Shown here one piece after another: positions 49,276 through 57,223 of a stretch of DNA of 57,223 nucleotides. A program made the position numbers and the translations under genes. The notes beneath the pieces are model-generated. The model was not told the origin of the DNA, searched no databases, and saw only the letters and a program-made list of their open reading frames with translations. Each line of letters starts with the position of its first letter. Position 1 is the stretch's first letter. This DNA is from Alphaproteobacteria bacterium (GTDB lineage: Bacteria; Pseudomonadota; Alphaproteobacteria; Reyranellales; Reyranellaceae): positions 1-57,223 of the forward strand of contig JAFKFK010000037.1 of the NCBI GenBank assembly GCA_017307275.1. The letters run 5' to 3'.

Positions 49276-50892
49276 ATGGCGAGTCCGCAAACCTCAACAG
49301 CGTCGACCGTGCGTTCCAATCCCATCCATCACCTTCATCCTGTCGACGACGCCTGTCCGGTTTGCGAGCAGCCTATCCCGCACGACCGTGCCGACGAGAT
49401 CGCCGAACGGTTGCAGGCGCGAGAGCAGGCGCAGTCTGCCACGATCACCGCGCAACTGCAGGAGAAGTTCAACGCCGAAAAGACAGAGGCCCTCGAGCGT
49501 GCACGGCTAGAGGCCGACCAAAAAATCGCTGAGGCCCGAGAACAGGCCCGTCTGGCTGCTGAACTCCAGTCGAAGGCACAAGTCGAGGCGGCGGAAGCGG
49601 CCCGTATCGCAGCCCAAGAGGCGCTCCAGACCAAGACCGAAGAGGTCACTACCGAGAAGGCAAACGCTGAGGCGGCGAAGGCTGCGCTTCAGGGCCAACT
49701 CGAACAGGTTCAGCGCGAATCGACCGACGCGATCGAGAAACTAAAGGCGGACGCGGCGGCGCAGGAAGACATGATCCGCTCAGAGGCGGCGCGCATCGCC
49801 ACGGAAGCGGCCGCGAGCCTGCTGGCGGAAGTCGAGGCCCAGAAAGTGACGGCCGAAAACGCTGGCGAGGCGCTGAAAGCGGAACTGGCGCAAACCAGAC
49901 TGACCAGCGAACAGGCCCTGGCAGAGGCCCAGGCAAAGGCGACCGCCCGTGAAGTGGAGATTCGTGCCGAAGTCAGCGCGGCCGCCGAGGCCGCGGCCAA
50001 GGTGCAGATTGGCGCCGCCGAACAGGCCAAAGCCGACGCCGAAGCCAAGGCGGTCGCTGCGGAGGCGATAGCGAAAAGCCTCCAGGAATCTCACGAAGCC
50101 CAGCTCAATGAGCGACTGCAAGAACAGCGCGAGGCCCTGGAGGCCGACAAGACAGCCGCTATCAACGCCGAGAAGTCGGCCACGTTTGAAGAGCGCCAGA
50201 AGTTGGCCAACAAGGTCGAAGAACTGCAGCGCGCGCTTGAGAAGAAGACCGCTGAGGAGCTCGGCGAAGGCGCCGAAATCAATCTTTTTGAAGCGCTGAA
50301 GGCTGAGTTCGACGGTGATCGCATCGTGCGCGTGACCAAGGGGCAGCAAGGCGCAGACATCCTGCACACCGTCATGCACAACGGACAGGAGTGCGGCACG
50401 ATCATCTACGATTCGAAGAACCACAACGCATGGCGGAAAGATTTCGTGACCAAATTGCGGTCAGACCAGTTGAGTGCCCAGGCCGACCATGCCGTGTTGT
50501 CGTCCAGCAAGTTCCCGGCCGGCGCCCGGCAATTGCATATACAGGACGGCGTCGTGATCGCTAGCCCGGCGCGGGTTGTCGCCCTCATCCAACTGATTCG
50601 CGCCCATCTGGTTCAATCTCACACCCTGCGCATGAGCAACGCCGAACGGACCCAGAAGACCGCAGCCCTGTACAGCTTCATCAATTCTCAGCAGTGCGCC
50701 GACTCGTTTGCGCGGCTCGACGAATTGGCGGAGTCGCTGCTGGATATTCAGACGAAGGAGGTTAAAGCCCACGAAAACGTCTGGAAACAGCAAGGTGTTG
50801 CCATACGCGCGGCCATGAAAGTGCAGGCTGAATTGCGCAATCAGATCGACTCGATCATCGGTACGGCGACCTCGCCGGAGAGCCCTCAATGA
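49276..50892 (+). CDS. DUF2130 protein with zinc knuckle and long coiled coil, predicted nuclease
   Basis: A 538-residue protein. An N-terminal CPVC knuckle (27-30) with EQPIPHDRADEI precedes a coiled coil of about 290 residues rich in Ala, Glu, Lys and Gln. The C-terminal DUF2130 domain starts near residue 330 (EGAEINLFEALKAEFDGDRIVRVTKGQQGADILHTV) and contains CGTIIYDSKNHNAWRKDFVTKLRSDQ (about 373-398), whose D-x-K arrangement with upstream acidic residues resembles PD-(D/E)xK nucleases, then ADHAVLSSSKFPAGARQLHIQDGVVIASPARVVALIQLIRAHL. The architecture recalls RmuC/SMC-like DNA-associated nucleases. ATG 49276 is preferred over 49264 because GGAGG lies between. It overlaps the ParB-like gene by ATGA. 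Confidence 0.85.
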   Translation: MASPQTSTASTVRSNPIHHLHPVDDACPVCEQPIPHDRADEIAERLQAREQAQSATITAQLQEKFNAEKTEALERARLEADQKIAEAREQARLAAELQSKAQVEAAEAARIAAQEALQTKTEEVTTEKANAEAAKAALQGQLEQVQRESTDAIEKLKADAAAQEDMIRSEAARIATEAAASLLAEVEAQKVTAENAGEALKAELAQTRLTSEQALAEAQAKATAREVEIRAEVSAAAEAAAKVQIGAAEQAKADAEAKAVAAEAIAKSLQESHEAQLNERLQEQREALEADKTAAINAEKSATFEERQKLANKVEELQRALEKKTAEELGEGAEINLFEALKAEFDGDRIVRVTKGQQGADILHTVMHNGQECGTIIYDSKNHNAWRKDFVTKLRSDQLSAQADHAVLSSSKFPAGARQLHIQDGVVIASPARVVALIQLIRAHLVQSHTLRMSNAERTQKTAALYSFINSQQCADSFARLDELAESLLDIQTKEVKAHENVWKQQGVAIRAAMKVQAELRNQIDSIIGTATSPESPQ

Positions 50893-51836
50893 CGAACCCG
50901 CAGGTCATTCCCGACCGCAACAATGTCATCAATCTTCAGGAGCGTCGGCTCGACCGTACCGTCCTGCGCACATACCGGACCAAGGCCGATATAGGGGACA
51001 TCGTGCCGAACGAAAAGCAGCCCCGCATGGGTCCGAAGATCGATGAAGAGCTGCAGCGGCAGATCGAAGCGAATGGCGGCCTCTTCGAACCCCTACTTGT
51101 CGAGCCCCATCCTGACCTACCCGGAAAGTTCCGGATCATCGACGGCGATCGCCGGTGGACCAACTCACGGGTGCTAGTGGATCAAGGGAAGGAAGATTAT
51201 CGGCAGATCCCAATCGAGGTTACCGACCGGACATTGAGCGACGAGGACCGACTTCGGGTCTGGATTTACATCCATCGCCAGCGGAAAGAATGGGACGCCA
51301 AGGAAAAGGAAATGGTGGCCTATCGCCTGGTCGACTTGATGGGCCGGTCGAGCGCGGCCAACATCCTCGGCATCACAGTGCGTGAGCTCGACAAGTTAGT
51401 CGACGTGTTCGAACTCTCGGAAAAATTTACTAGTCTCCGTGACCCCAGCGCCGCAATCACCTGGTCACGTGAGTTGATGGGGGTGAGCAAGAAACTACTG
51501 ACGCCGAGTGTCATTGAGGCGGTGGTCAAGAAGGTCAACCAGAAGCGCATTACCAATTCCAAAGACCTTCGGAAGCTCCGCACGATCTTGCCCGACCCCG
51601 TCGCGCGTTCGCAGTTTCTGAGCGATGCCGGAGATTTGGAGTCGGCAATGTTGCGCCTTGGACCCGCGCCCAAGCCAGTCAAGGGCGGACTTTCCGGCGA
51701 TCTTGAAGCTGCAGTCGACGCGATGAAAAAGGTCCCTTTCTCGGCCCTGCAGGAACTCAAAGGGGATGCGGATATCCTGAAGAAGATCGCCGAAGCGGAA
51801 GCGTTGTTGCAATCGCTCCGCAGCGCGCTTTCATAG
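50889..51836 (+). CDS. ParB/Srx-fold protein
   Basis: A 315-residue protein with a ParB-like N-terminal domain: ADIGDIVPNEKQPRMGPKIDEELQRQIEANGGLFEPLLVEPHPDLPGKFRIIDGDRRWTNSRVL. QPR and GDRRW (86-90) match the ParB boxes, GDRR being the CTP/phosphate-contacting motif. A helix-turn-helix-like region follows (RSSAANILGITVRELDKLVDVFELSEKFTSL). Missing are the partition-locus partner (no parA) and any parS repeat. The ATG overlaps the DUF2130 stop as ATGA. Proteins with this domain include partition factors, nucleases and sulfiredoxin-like enzymes; in this context a DNA-targeting subunit for DUF2130 is plausible. Confidence 0.8.
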   Translation: MTNPQVIPDRNNVINLQERRLDRTVLRTYRTKADIGDIVPNEKQPRMGPKIDEELQRQIEANGGLFEPLLVEPHPDLPGKFRIIDGDRRWTNSRVLVDQGKEDYRQIPIEVTDRTLSDEDRLRVWIYIHRQRKEWDAKEKEMVAYRLVDLMGRSSAANILGITVRELDKLVDVFELSEKFTSLRDPSAAITWSRELMGVSKKLLTPSVIEAVVKKVNQKRITNSKDLRKLRTILPDPVARSQFLSDAGDLESAMLRLGPAPKPVKGGLSGDLEAAVDAMKKVPFSALQELKGDADILKKIAEAEALLQSLRSALS

Positions 51837-52005
51837 GTTGGAGATTGTGGGCTCGACCTCAAGGTCTGATAAGGCGCGGAGTCTATTCGGAACAGGTAGC
51901 ATTGCGAGAGCATGCCTGGCGAAAAGCCCTGCGTTACGGCAGCGTCAGTTGTAAAGAAATATTAGTCGTCGCGAGACTGCGTGAGCGTCGGCTGGGGGAA
52001 ACAGA

Positions 52006-53961
52006 GTGATACTGACCGACAACGAAACGAAGGTCGATCTCCTTAACAACGAAGCGATCGCCAAGACCATCATCGCGTTGCTGCGGGAGAAACCGGAGCG
52101 CCCGGTGACGATTGGCGTTCACGGCGATTGGGGCGCGGGGAAGTCCAGCATCCTTGAGATGATCGAGAGTGGCCTCGCGGACCAGAACGGCGTCCTCTGC
52201 CTCAAGTTCAACGGATGGCGGTTCCAGGGTTTCGAGGACGCCAAGATCGCGTTGATCGAGGGCATCGTCACCGGCTTGCTTGAGAAGCGTCCGCTGCTGT
52301 CGAAGGCGGGGGCGGCGGTTACAGATATCTTCCGCCGGATCGATTGGCTCAAGATCGCACGCCACGGCGGGGGTCTGGCGTTCACCGCCATGACGGGCAT
52401 TCCAACGGCCGACCAAATCGGCGCCGTCGTCGACACCGTTAAGGGGGTCTTCGCCGATCCCGCCAAGCTCGCGACCAAGGAGAACTACGACAAGGCCGTT
52501 GACGGCGTGCAGGGGCTGTTGAAACCCGCCGAGTCGAAGAACGTTCCGGAAGAGATCGAGGCCTTCCGAAAGGCTTTCACAGGCCTGCTGAAGGCGGCCG
52601 GTATCGACCAACTGATCGTGTTGATCGACGATCTCGATCGCTGCCTTCCCGACACCGCCATCGAAACGCTCGAAGCGGTCCGCCTGTTCGTATTCACCGA
52701 CCGCACCGCTTTCGTCGTGGCCGCCGACGAGGCGATGATCGAATATTCGGTTCGCAAGCATTTCCCCGAGCTGCCGGACACGACCGGACCCCGCGACTAC
52801 GCGCGGAACTACCTTGAGAAGTTGATCCAGATACCGTTCCGCATCCCGGCGCTCGGGGAGACCGAGACACGTATCTACGTCACGCTCCTCCTGATCGGGG
52901 CGGAACTCGCCGACGATGACGTCGACTATGCGAAACTGATCGATGCGGCGCGCAGTTTGCTCAAGAGGCCGTGGACGACGGCGGGCCTCGATGCGCAGAC
53001 CGTCAGGACCGCCCTCGGCGACAAGGCCAGCGACGTTCAGAACGCGCTCACGCTGAGCGATCAGATCGGCCCCATCCTCGCCAGCGGCACCCAGGGCAAT
53101 CCGCGGCAGATAAAGAGGTTTTTGAACACGCTCATGCTGCGGCACCAGACGGCGCTGGCACGTGGGTTCGGCGACGAGGTCAAGCTCCCGGTCCTGGCGA
53201 AGCTCATGTTGGCCGAGCGTTTCATGTCGCGGTTGTTCGACCAGATCGCGAGCTCCGCCGCTCGCAGCTCCGATGGACGATGCGCGGACCTCACGGCGCT
53301 TGAGACGGCAGCCGCCGACGGGGCCGATACGTCGAAGCGCAAGCGCAGCGGTTCGAAGGTGGCGGTCGACGACGACGCCGCCGAATCGGACGCCGTGGCG
53401 AAGGACAGCGCCGTATTGGCGGAATGGAAGGCGGCAGAAGCTATCCGGGCCTGGGCGCGCCTCACGCCTTCCTTGGCCGAGGTCGATCTCCGCCCGTACC
53501 TCTTCGTGACCAAGGACCGGAAGGACTATTTCGGGGCGGCGTCGGTGCTGGGTCGCCTGGCCGCTGTGGTCGAAAAGCTGCTCGGGTCGAAGCTTGCCGT
53601 GCAGGCCTTCGAAGGGGAGCTGAAGCAGCTCGTGCCCGCGGAAGCGGCGCAGGTGTTCGAAGAACTCCGCGGCCGTGTCATGGGCAGCGACGCCTTCGAG
53701 ACGGCGCCGCCGGGCGTGGATGGTGTCGCCGTTCTGGTGCGCGCCCATCCGACCTTGCAGCCGAATCTCCTCGATCTCCTGGAGGCTCTCCCGGCAGACC
53801 GCTGCGGTCCGTGGCCGGCGTCCGGCTGGGAGGGCGTGATCAAGGAGGGGGAATCGGTGGCCCGCTTCGAGCGGCTTCTGAAGACCTGGTCCACATCCAA
53901 GGGCTCGTTCCTGAAGACAACGGCGGCGGCGGCGCTGCGCACGCGCGGGAATCGCCGCTGA
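52006..53961 (+). CDS. qatA: QatA, KAP-family P-loop ATPase of the Qat anti-phage system
   Basis: A 651-residue KAP NTPase. Walker A GDWGAGKSS (40-48), the KAP-typical FNGWRFQGFEDAK (68-80) and Walker B LIVLIDDLDRC (203-212) are all intact. An acidic/basic low-complexity linker (DTSKRKRSGSKVAVDDDAAE) precedes a C-terminal helical domain. In qatABCD the ATPase acts with QatB, the QueC-like QatC and the TatD-like QatD to protect against phage; the molecular mechanism is not settled to my knowledge. GTG start with GGGGGAA upstream. The stop overlaps the qatB start (TGATG). Confidence 0.9.
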   Translation: MILTDNETKVDLLNNEAIAKTIIALLREKPERPVTIGVHGDWGAGKSSILEMIESGLADQNGVLCLKFNGWRFQGFEDAKIALIEGIVTGLLEKRPLLSKAGAAVTDIFRRIDWLKIARHGGGLAFTAMTGIPTADQIGAVVDTVKGVFADPAKLATKENYDKAVDGVQGLLKPAESKNVPEEIEAFRKAFTGLLKAAGIDQLIVLIDDLDRCLPDTAIETLEAVRLFVFTDRTAFVVAADEAMIEYSVRKHFPELPDTTGPRDYARNYLEKLIQIPFRIPALGETETRIYVTLLLIGAELADDDVDYAKLIDAARSLLKRPWTTAGLDAQTVRTALGDKASDVQNALTLSDQIGPILASGTQGNPRQIKRFLNTLMLRHQTALARGFGDEVKLPVLAKLMLAERFMSRLFDQIASSAARSSDGRCADLTALETAAADGADTSKRKRSGSKVAVDDDAAESDAVAKDSAVLAEWKAAEAIRAWARLTPSLAEVDLRPYLFVTKDRKDYFGAASVLGRLAAVVEKLLGSKLAVQAFEGELKQLVPAEAAQVFEELRGRVMGSDAFETAPPGVDGVAVLVRAHPTLQPNLLDLLEALPADRCGPWPASGWEGVIKEGESVARFERLLKTWSTSKGSFLKTTAAAALRTRGNRR

Positions 53962-54881
53962 TGGGAACCTCGAATGCATATGGCGGTGCCGCCGGTGGGA
54001 CGCCCTTGATCCCGAGTTGGTTGCGGGACGACGGCGGCGGTGCGGGAGGCGGCGCCACGCCGCCCAGCGATGGGTCGACGTCGACTCCCGCGAGTGCGCT
54101 ACCTGCGGTCACGCCGACTCCCGCGATCGGTGCGCCGCCCGCGGTCCCGCTGGCGCCGGTGCCGCGACCTGTCATCCCGGTAGCTGGGGCGTCTGACCGT
54201 TTCACTAGTGCGCGCACCAGTTTCTCGCGGTTCGCCAGTTCGGGGGCGACCGATCGCCGTAGCCTGGGGCGCGCAGTCTCGCGCTATGTGTCGACCTCGG
54301 CGGGCGGATCCCGTCGCGCCGCCCAGCGCATGGGTTCGTCGCGAGGCGCAGGGGCTGGATTGGTCCGCTTCCTGAACGACGCGAGCGTCAACGGTGCCCG
54401 CGAGGCCCTGAGGGCGTTGAACCTTGAAAGCCTGGCCGGACGGCCGATCGAAGAGGTGTTCGCCGGGCTCGCGGATTATATCTGTCCAGAAGGCGGGTCG
54501 ATTGATGAAGGTATCGCCCGTGACGCGTTCATCGAGACGATCGCCGACCTCGCTGGCGCAGGTATCACCGACATCGATGCCCTGACTCCGGCGCAGATCC
54601 AGACGGTGTTCGAGCTCTACGCGACCCATGCGATCGAAGCTCGTCTGTGTAACGACATAGGGACCAAGGTCGTCACCTTGCCGGCGGACCCCAGTGCGGC
54701 GGCGCGCGTCGAAGCGCAGCTTCGGGACTTCATCCAACGCGGTGTCAGCGACGCCATCAACGCGGCCGGCGTCAACATCCAGGCACTGTCGCCCGATGCG
54801 GTCACGGGCTTCGTCACGACAGTCTACCAGTCCGCGTTCGAGGTCCTTCAGACGATGGGCGATACGGAGGCGGGTGAATGA
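53961..54881 (+). CDS. qatB: QatB of the Qat anti-phage system
   Basis: A 306-residue protein opening MGTSNAYGGAAGGTPLIPSWL, then about 110 residues of Gly/Pro/Ala/Ser/Thr low complexity, and a folded helical C-terminal half (GAGLVRFLNDASVNGAREALRALNLESLAGRPIEEVFAGLADYICPEGGSIDEGIARDAFIETIADLAGAGI). The MGTS opening, the disordered N-terminus and the position between a KAP ATPase and a QueC-like gene identify QatB, whose biochemical role is unknown. It shares 1 base with the qatA stop and 4 with the qatC start. Confidence 0.87.
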   Translation: MGTSNAYGGAAGGTPLIPSWLRDDGGGAGGGATPPSDGSTSTPASALPAVTPTPAIGAPPAVPLAPVPRPVIPVAGASDRFTSARTSFSRFASSGATDRRSLGRAVSRYVSTSAGGSRRAAQRMGSSRGAGAGLVRFLNDASVNGAREALRALNLESLAGRPIEEVFAGLADYICPEGGSIDEGIARDAFIETIADLAGAGITDIDALTPAQIQTVFELYATHAIEARLCNDIGTKVVTLPADPSAAARVEAQLRDFIQRGVSDAINAAGVNIQALSPDAVTGFVTTVYQSAFEVLQTMGDTEAGE

Positions 54882-56227
54882 GGCGGCACGTCTTGATCGG
54901 GCGCTTCGGCGCCGACGATAAAGCCCGCGTGCCCAAAGCGCGTGATGAGGTCGCTTCGGCCCTTCAGCTGATCACCGGCAAGCGCTTAGACCATGGGATT
55001 GGGCGGGCCTTGGACGACCTAAAGGCGCTGTCTCTGTCGCCGAGCGAGATGGGCGCGGACCTGCTTGTCGTCGCTGCACATGTCCACGCGGCGGACACCC
55101 GGCTATCCCGTTCCAGCGAGTCGCAGGACGCCTGGACACGTGAGATTCGATTGGTCATCCCGGTCAGCGATATCGGCCGATGGACGGCCGTGGCCCCGAT
55201 ACTCGTGCGGGCGCTGAACTTTCTCACCGGTGATCGGTGGGAGGTTGGGTTCCGGAAACGACCGAAGGCATTTAAGACGATCGTGCCAGCCGTCGCGCCA
55301 ACTCTGCTGCCGCCCCCGTTTGACGGTGTCAGCCTGTTTTCAGGCGGTCTCGACAGCCTGATCGGAGCGATCGATACCCTTGAAGGTAAGGGAACGCCGC
55401 TACTCGTGAGCCATGCAGGCGAAGGGTTGGTGAGCAAATCGCAAGAGCGCTGCTTCGACGGCCTCAAGGCCGCATACCCCGGGTCCGCCTTCAATCGGCT
55501 CCGGGTCTGGATGAGCTTCGACGCTGGTCTGTTTGGTGATGTGGCGTCCGAGGATACGACACGCGGCCGATCCTTCCTGTTTTTCTCTCTTGGGGTGACG
55601 GCCGGAACATCCTTGGCGAGTCCGTTCGTGCTGAAGGTGCCGGAGAATGGTTTGATCGCGCTCAATGTGCCGCTCGACCGCCTGAGGCTCGGGGCGCTCA
55701 GCACGCGGACGACGCACCCCTTTTATATCGCGCGCTGGAACGACATGCTGACTGCACTCGGGATCGGTGGTCGCATCGACAATCCGTACTGGGACAAGAC
55801 CAAGGGTGAAATGGTGGCCGCCTGTGCGAACCCGGCCGTGCTGTCGAAGCTCGCGCCGTCGTCCTTGTCGTGTTCGTCGCCGAGCAAGGGACGCTGGACA
55901 AAGCAACCGCAAGGCCATTGTGGCTTCTGTCTGCCCTGTTTGATCCGGCGCGCCGCTCTCCAGCCGAACGACTCGACGGCGTATACGCTTCCGAATCTCC
56001 GCGCCGGTACCCTCGACACGAAGCAGGCGGCAGGTCAGCAGGTCCGCTCGTTTCAGATAGCGATCGCGCGTCTCGCCGCCCGTCCTGATCTTGCCAAGGT
56101 GCTGATCCATAAGCCCGGGCCACTCTACGACGATGCGGACCGACACGACGGTCTGGCCGGTGTGTATCGTCGGGGGCTCGAGGAGGTCGCCCGGCTTTTG
56201 ACCGGTGTTCAGACGGCTCCAACGTGA
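54878..56227 (+). CDS. qatC: QatC, QueC-like (7-cyano-7-deazaguanine synthase-fold) protein
   Basis: A 449-residue protein. The C-terminal two thirds is a QueC-type PP-loop ATPase: SLFSGGLDS (152-160) and the zinc-binding cysteines C332, C348, C351, C354 (CSSPS...GHCGFCLPCLIRR). The N-terminal 140 residues are specific to the Qat type. Queuosine-pathway QueC makes 7-cyano-7-deazaguanine; QatC probably uses similar nitrile or adenylating chemistry on an unknown substrate. The ATG overlaps the qatB stop as ATGA and the stop overlaps qatD as GTGA. Confidence 0.92.
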   Translation: MRRHVLIGRFGADDKARVPKARDEVASALQLITGKRLDHGIGRALDDLKALSLSPSEMGADLLVVAAHVHAADTRLSRSSESQDAWTREIRLVIPVSDIGRWTAVAPILVRALNFLTGDRWEVGFRKRPKAFKTIVPAVAPTLLPPPFDGVSLFSGGLDSLIGAIDTLEGKGTPLLVSHAGEGLVSKSQERCFDGLKAAYPGSAFNRLRVWMSFDAGLFGDVASEDTTRGRSFLFFSLGVTAGTSLASPFVLKVPENGLIALNVPLDRLRLGALSTRTTHPFYIARWNDMLTALGIGGRIDNPYWDKTKGEMVAACANPAVLSKLAPSSLSCSSPSKGRWTKQPQGHCGFCLPCLIRRAALQPNDSTAYTLPNLRAGTLDTKQAAGQQVRSFQIAIARLAARPDLAKVLIHKPGPLYDDADRHDGLAGVYRRGLEEVARLLTGVQTAPT

Positions 56228-56988
56228 CTTCGGATAAAGTGTGCCCACTCGTAGACTTCCATTGCCACCTCGACCTTTATCCCGACCATGCCGAAGCGGT
56301 GGCACGGTGCGAGCGCGAAGGTGTCTTCACGCTCGCCGTGACAACGACGCCGAAGGCTTGGCCCCGCAATCAGGAACTCGCCGCAGCGACGCGCCACGTC
56401 CGCGCTGCTTTGGGCCTTCATCCGCAGCTCGTCGCCGAGCGTGGCCACGAGATTGCGCTCTGGAGGGAGCTGCTGCCGCGGACACGCTACGTCGGAGAGG
56501 TCGGGCTCGACGCAGGGCCCAGATTTTACCGCTCGTTCGACCGGCAGAAGGAGGTTTTCGCAGAGGTACTTACCTCCTGCGCCGCGGCGTCCGACAAGAT
56601 CCTGACCGTGCACAGCGTTCGCGCGACGAAGATCGTGCTCGACATGATCGAGAAGTATTTGCCGCCGCCTCGCGGCCGGGTGGTGTTGCATTGGTTCACC
56701 GGGACGGCGGCCGAAATCCGACGCGCCGTCGACCTCGGTTGCTACTTTTCGGTCAACGCCGAAATGCTCACGAATGAAAATCGGGCCGTCGCGAACCGCA
56801 CTTTCCCGTTAGGTCGTGTCCTGACAGAGACCGATGGCCCATTCACCCGAACCGCTGGTCGCCCTTCTGAGCCCATTGATGTCTGGCAAGCGGTCGAAGG
56901 CTTGGCGAGCCTGCATGGTTTGGGAGCCGCCGAGGTTGGACGCCGGATCGGTGCCAACCTCAAAACCCTGCAAGATGAAGTGCCATAG
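56224..56988 (+). CDS. qatD: QatD, TatD-like metal-dependent hydrolase
   Basis: A 254-residue TatD-family amidohydrolase/DNase. Metal sites: VDFHCHLDLYP (H13, H15), the glutamate in YVGEVGLDAG, TVHSVRAT, LHWFTGT and TETDGPF near the end. It is the predicted nuclease of the Qat complex. The GTG start overlaps the qatC stop (GTGA). The IS3 left end lies about 86 bases after its stop, so the operon is intact. Confidence 0.92.
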   Translation: MTSDKVCPLVDFHCHLDLYPDHAEAVARCEREGVFTLAVTTTPKAWPRNQELAAATRHVRAALGLHPQLVAERGHEIALWRELLPRTRYVGEVGLDAGPRFYRSFDRQKEVFAEVLTSCAAASDKILTVHSVRATKIVLDMIEKYLPPPRGRVVLHWFTGTAAEIRRAVDLGCYFSVNAEMLTNENRAVANRTFPLGRVLTETDGPFTRTAGRPSEPIDVWQAVEGLASLHGLGAAEVGRRIGANLKTLQDEVP

Positions 56989-57005
56989 CGGCCGATGTTT
57001 AGGTG

Positions 57006-57034
57006 GGCACGAGTTCCTCGCGTGGATTCGTGCC
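57006..57034. terminator. weak hairpin after qatD
   Basis: GGCACGA (57006-57012) and TCGTGCC (57028-57034) form a 7-bp stem with a 15-base loop, 17 bases after the qatD stop. There is no T tract, so any terminator activity would be Rho-assisted. Confidence 0.3.
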
Positions 57035-57074
57035 GCAACCGCACGCGTATGAGTTCGACTTCGACCGCCGGGCA

Positions 57075-57223
57075 TGACCTGCCCCAGGGTTTTCGTGCCA
57101 TCGGTTAGTTGAGAGACTGGCCTCCACGAGGAGGCAGGATGAAGAAGTCGAAGTTCACGGAAGAGCAGATCGTGGGGATCTTGCGGGAGACGGATCGCGA
57201 TCCTGTCGCGACGGTGGCCAAGC
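57075..57223 (+). mobile_element. left end of an IS3-family insertion sequence, cut by the window
   Basis: The segment from about 57075 begins TGACCTGCCCCAGGGTTTTC, consistent with the TG-started terminal inverted repeats of the IS3/IS407 group, and runs into an orfA start at 57139. The right end and target duplication lie outside the window, so the exact boundary is approximate. Confidence 0.65.
57139..57223 (+). CDS. IS3-family transposase OrfA, partial
   Basis: The frame from ATG 57139 reads MKKSKFTEEQIVGILRETDR and then DPVATVAK before the window ends, the opening of an HTH transposase subunit (IS3/IS407 OrfA). GAGGAGG lies 5 bases upstream. Only 28 residues are visible, and OrfB would follow by frameshift. 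Confidence 0.85.
   Translation, partial: MKKSKFTEEQIVGILRETDRDPVATVAK

Noticed and set aside
50889..51836. Plasmid partition locus
   Set aside because: No ParA ATPase gene, parS repeats, replication initiator or origin is nearby.
1..57223. CRISPR array, rRNA operon or prophage genes
   Set aside because: No regular repeat-spacer pattern, rRNA sequence or phage structural gene was seen on either strand.

Overview
The window is GC-rich, densely packed chromosomal DNA from a Gram-negative bacterium, almost certainly an alphaproteobacterium. The evidence is a Mur/Fur-type regulator without the structural-zinc cysteines, a DUF2852 protein, a plant-type glutamate-cysteine ligase, a cyclase-AAA-TPR protein, and several Bug/TctC binding proteins beside class III CoA-transferases. 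The combination suggests a Reyranella- or Rhodospirillales-like organism, but that placement is inference.

Positions 1-45,800 look like ordinary core and metabolic chromosome. From left to right: a Fur-like regulator and a small SET protein; a divergent lipid/envelope locus (GT4 glycosyltransferase plus LpxH-like phosphoesterase against a diacylglycerol-kinase-like protein); an MltB transglycosylase and PmbA; leuA, split into two translationally coupled ORFs and preceded by a leucine-rich leader peptide and hairpin; a zinc-ribbon/cyclase/AAA/TPR protein; two paralogous Pro/Tyr-rich secreted proteins; and a CoA-transferase/Bug cassette that was duplicated and then partly deleted. Next come a TetR regulator with two matching 19-bp operator candidates, one before a DUF2852 gene; a UbiD decarboxylase; an HpcH/CreA/EamA cluster; ubiA with a probable ETFB-lysine-methyltransferase gene, opposite rsmE; gshA; a PanE-like reductase; an autotransporter; a LysR/acyl-CoA-dehydrogenase/Bug locus; TldD (partner of PmbA); and an acyl-CoA synthetase whose ribosome-binding site lies in a 10-bp hairpin.

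From about 45,900 the content becomes accessory. The boundary holds the 5' half of a tRNA-Leu(CAA), cut at the anticodon loop, followed 155 bp later by a complete but different tRNA-Leu(CAA). Then come an orphan protein, a two-gene unit whose first protein carries an Rx4H HEPN-like motif, a 63-residue YjzC-like protein, a coupled DUF2130/ParB-like two-gene operon with its own sigma70-type promoter, and a complete qatABCD anti-phage operon (KAP ATPase, QatB, QueC-like, TatD-like). An IS3-family element begins at about 57,075 and runs off the window. This right-hand part reads as a defence island at a tRNA-Leu site.

The known defence system is Qat. The best candidate for something undescribed is the DUF2130-ParB pair directly upstream of it, with the HEPN-type pair as a second candidate. 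No integrase, CRISPR array, rRNA or plasmid origin was seen. Gene starts were chosen by SD sequence, family alignment from memory and overlap with the preceding gene; no database search was possible.
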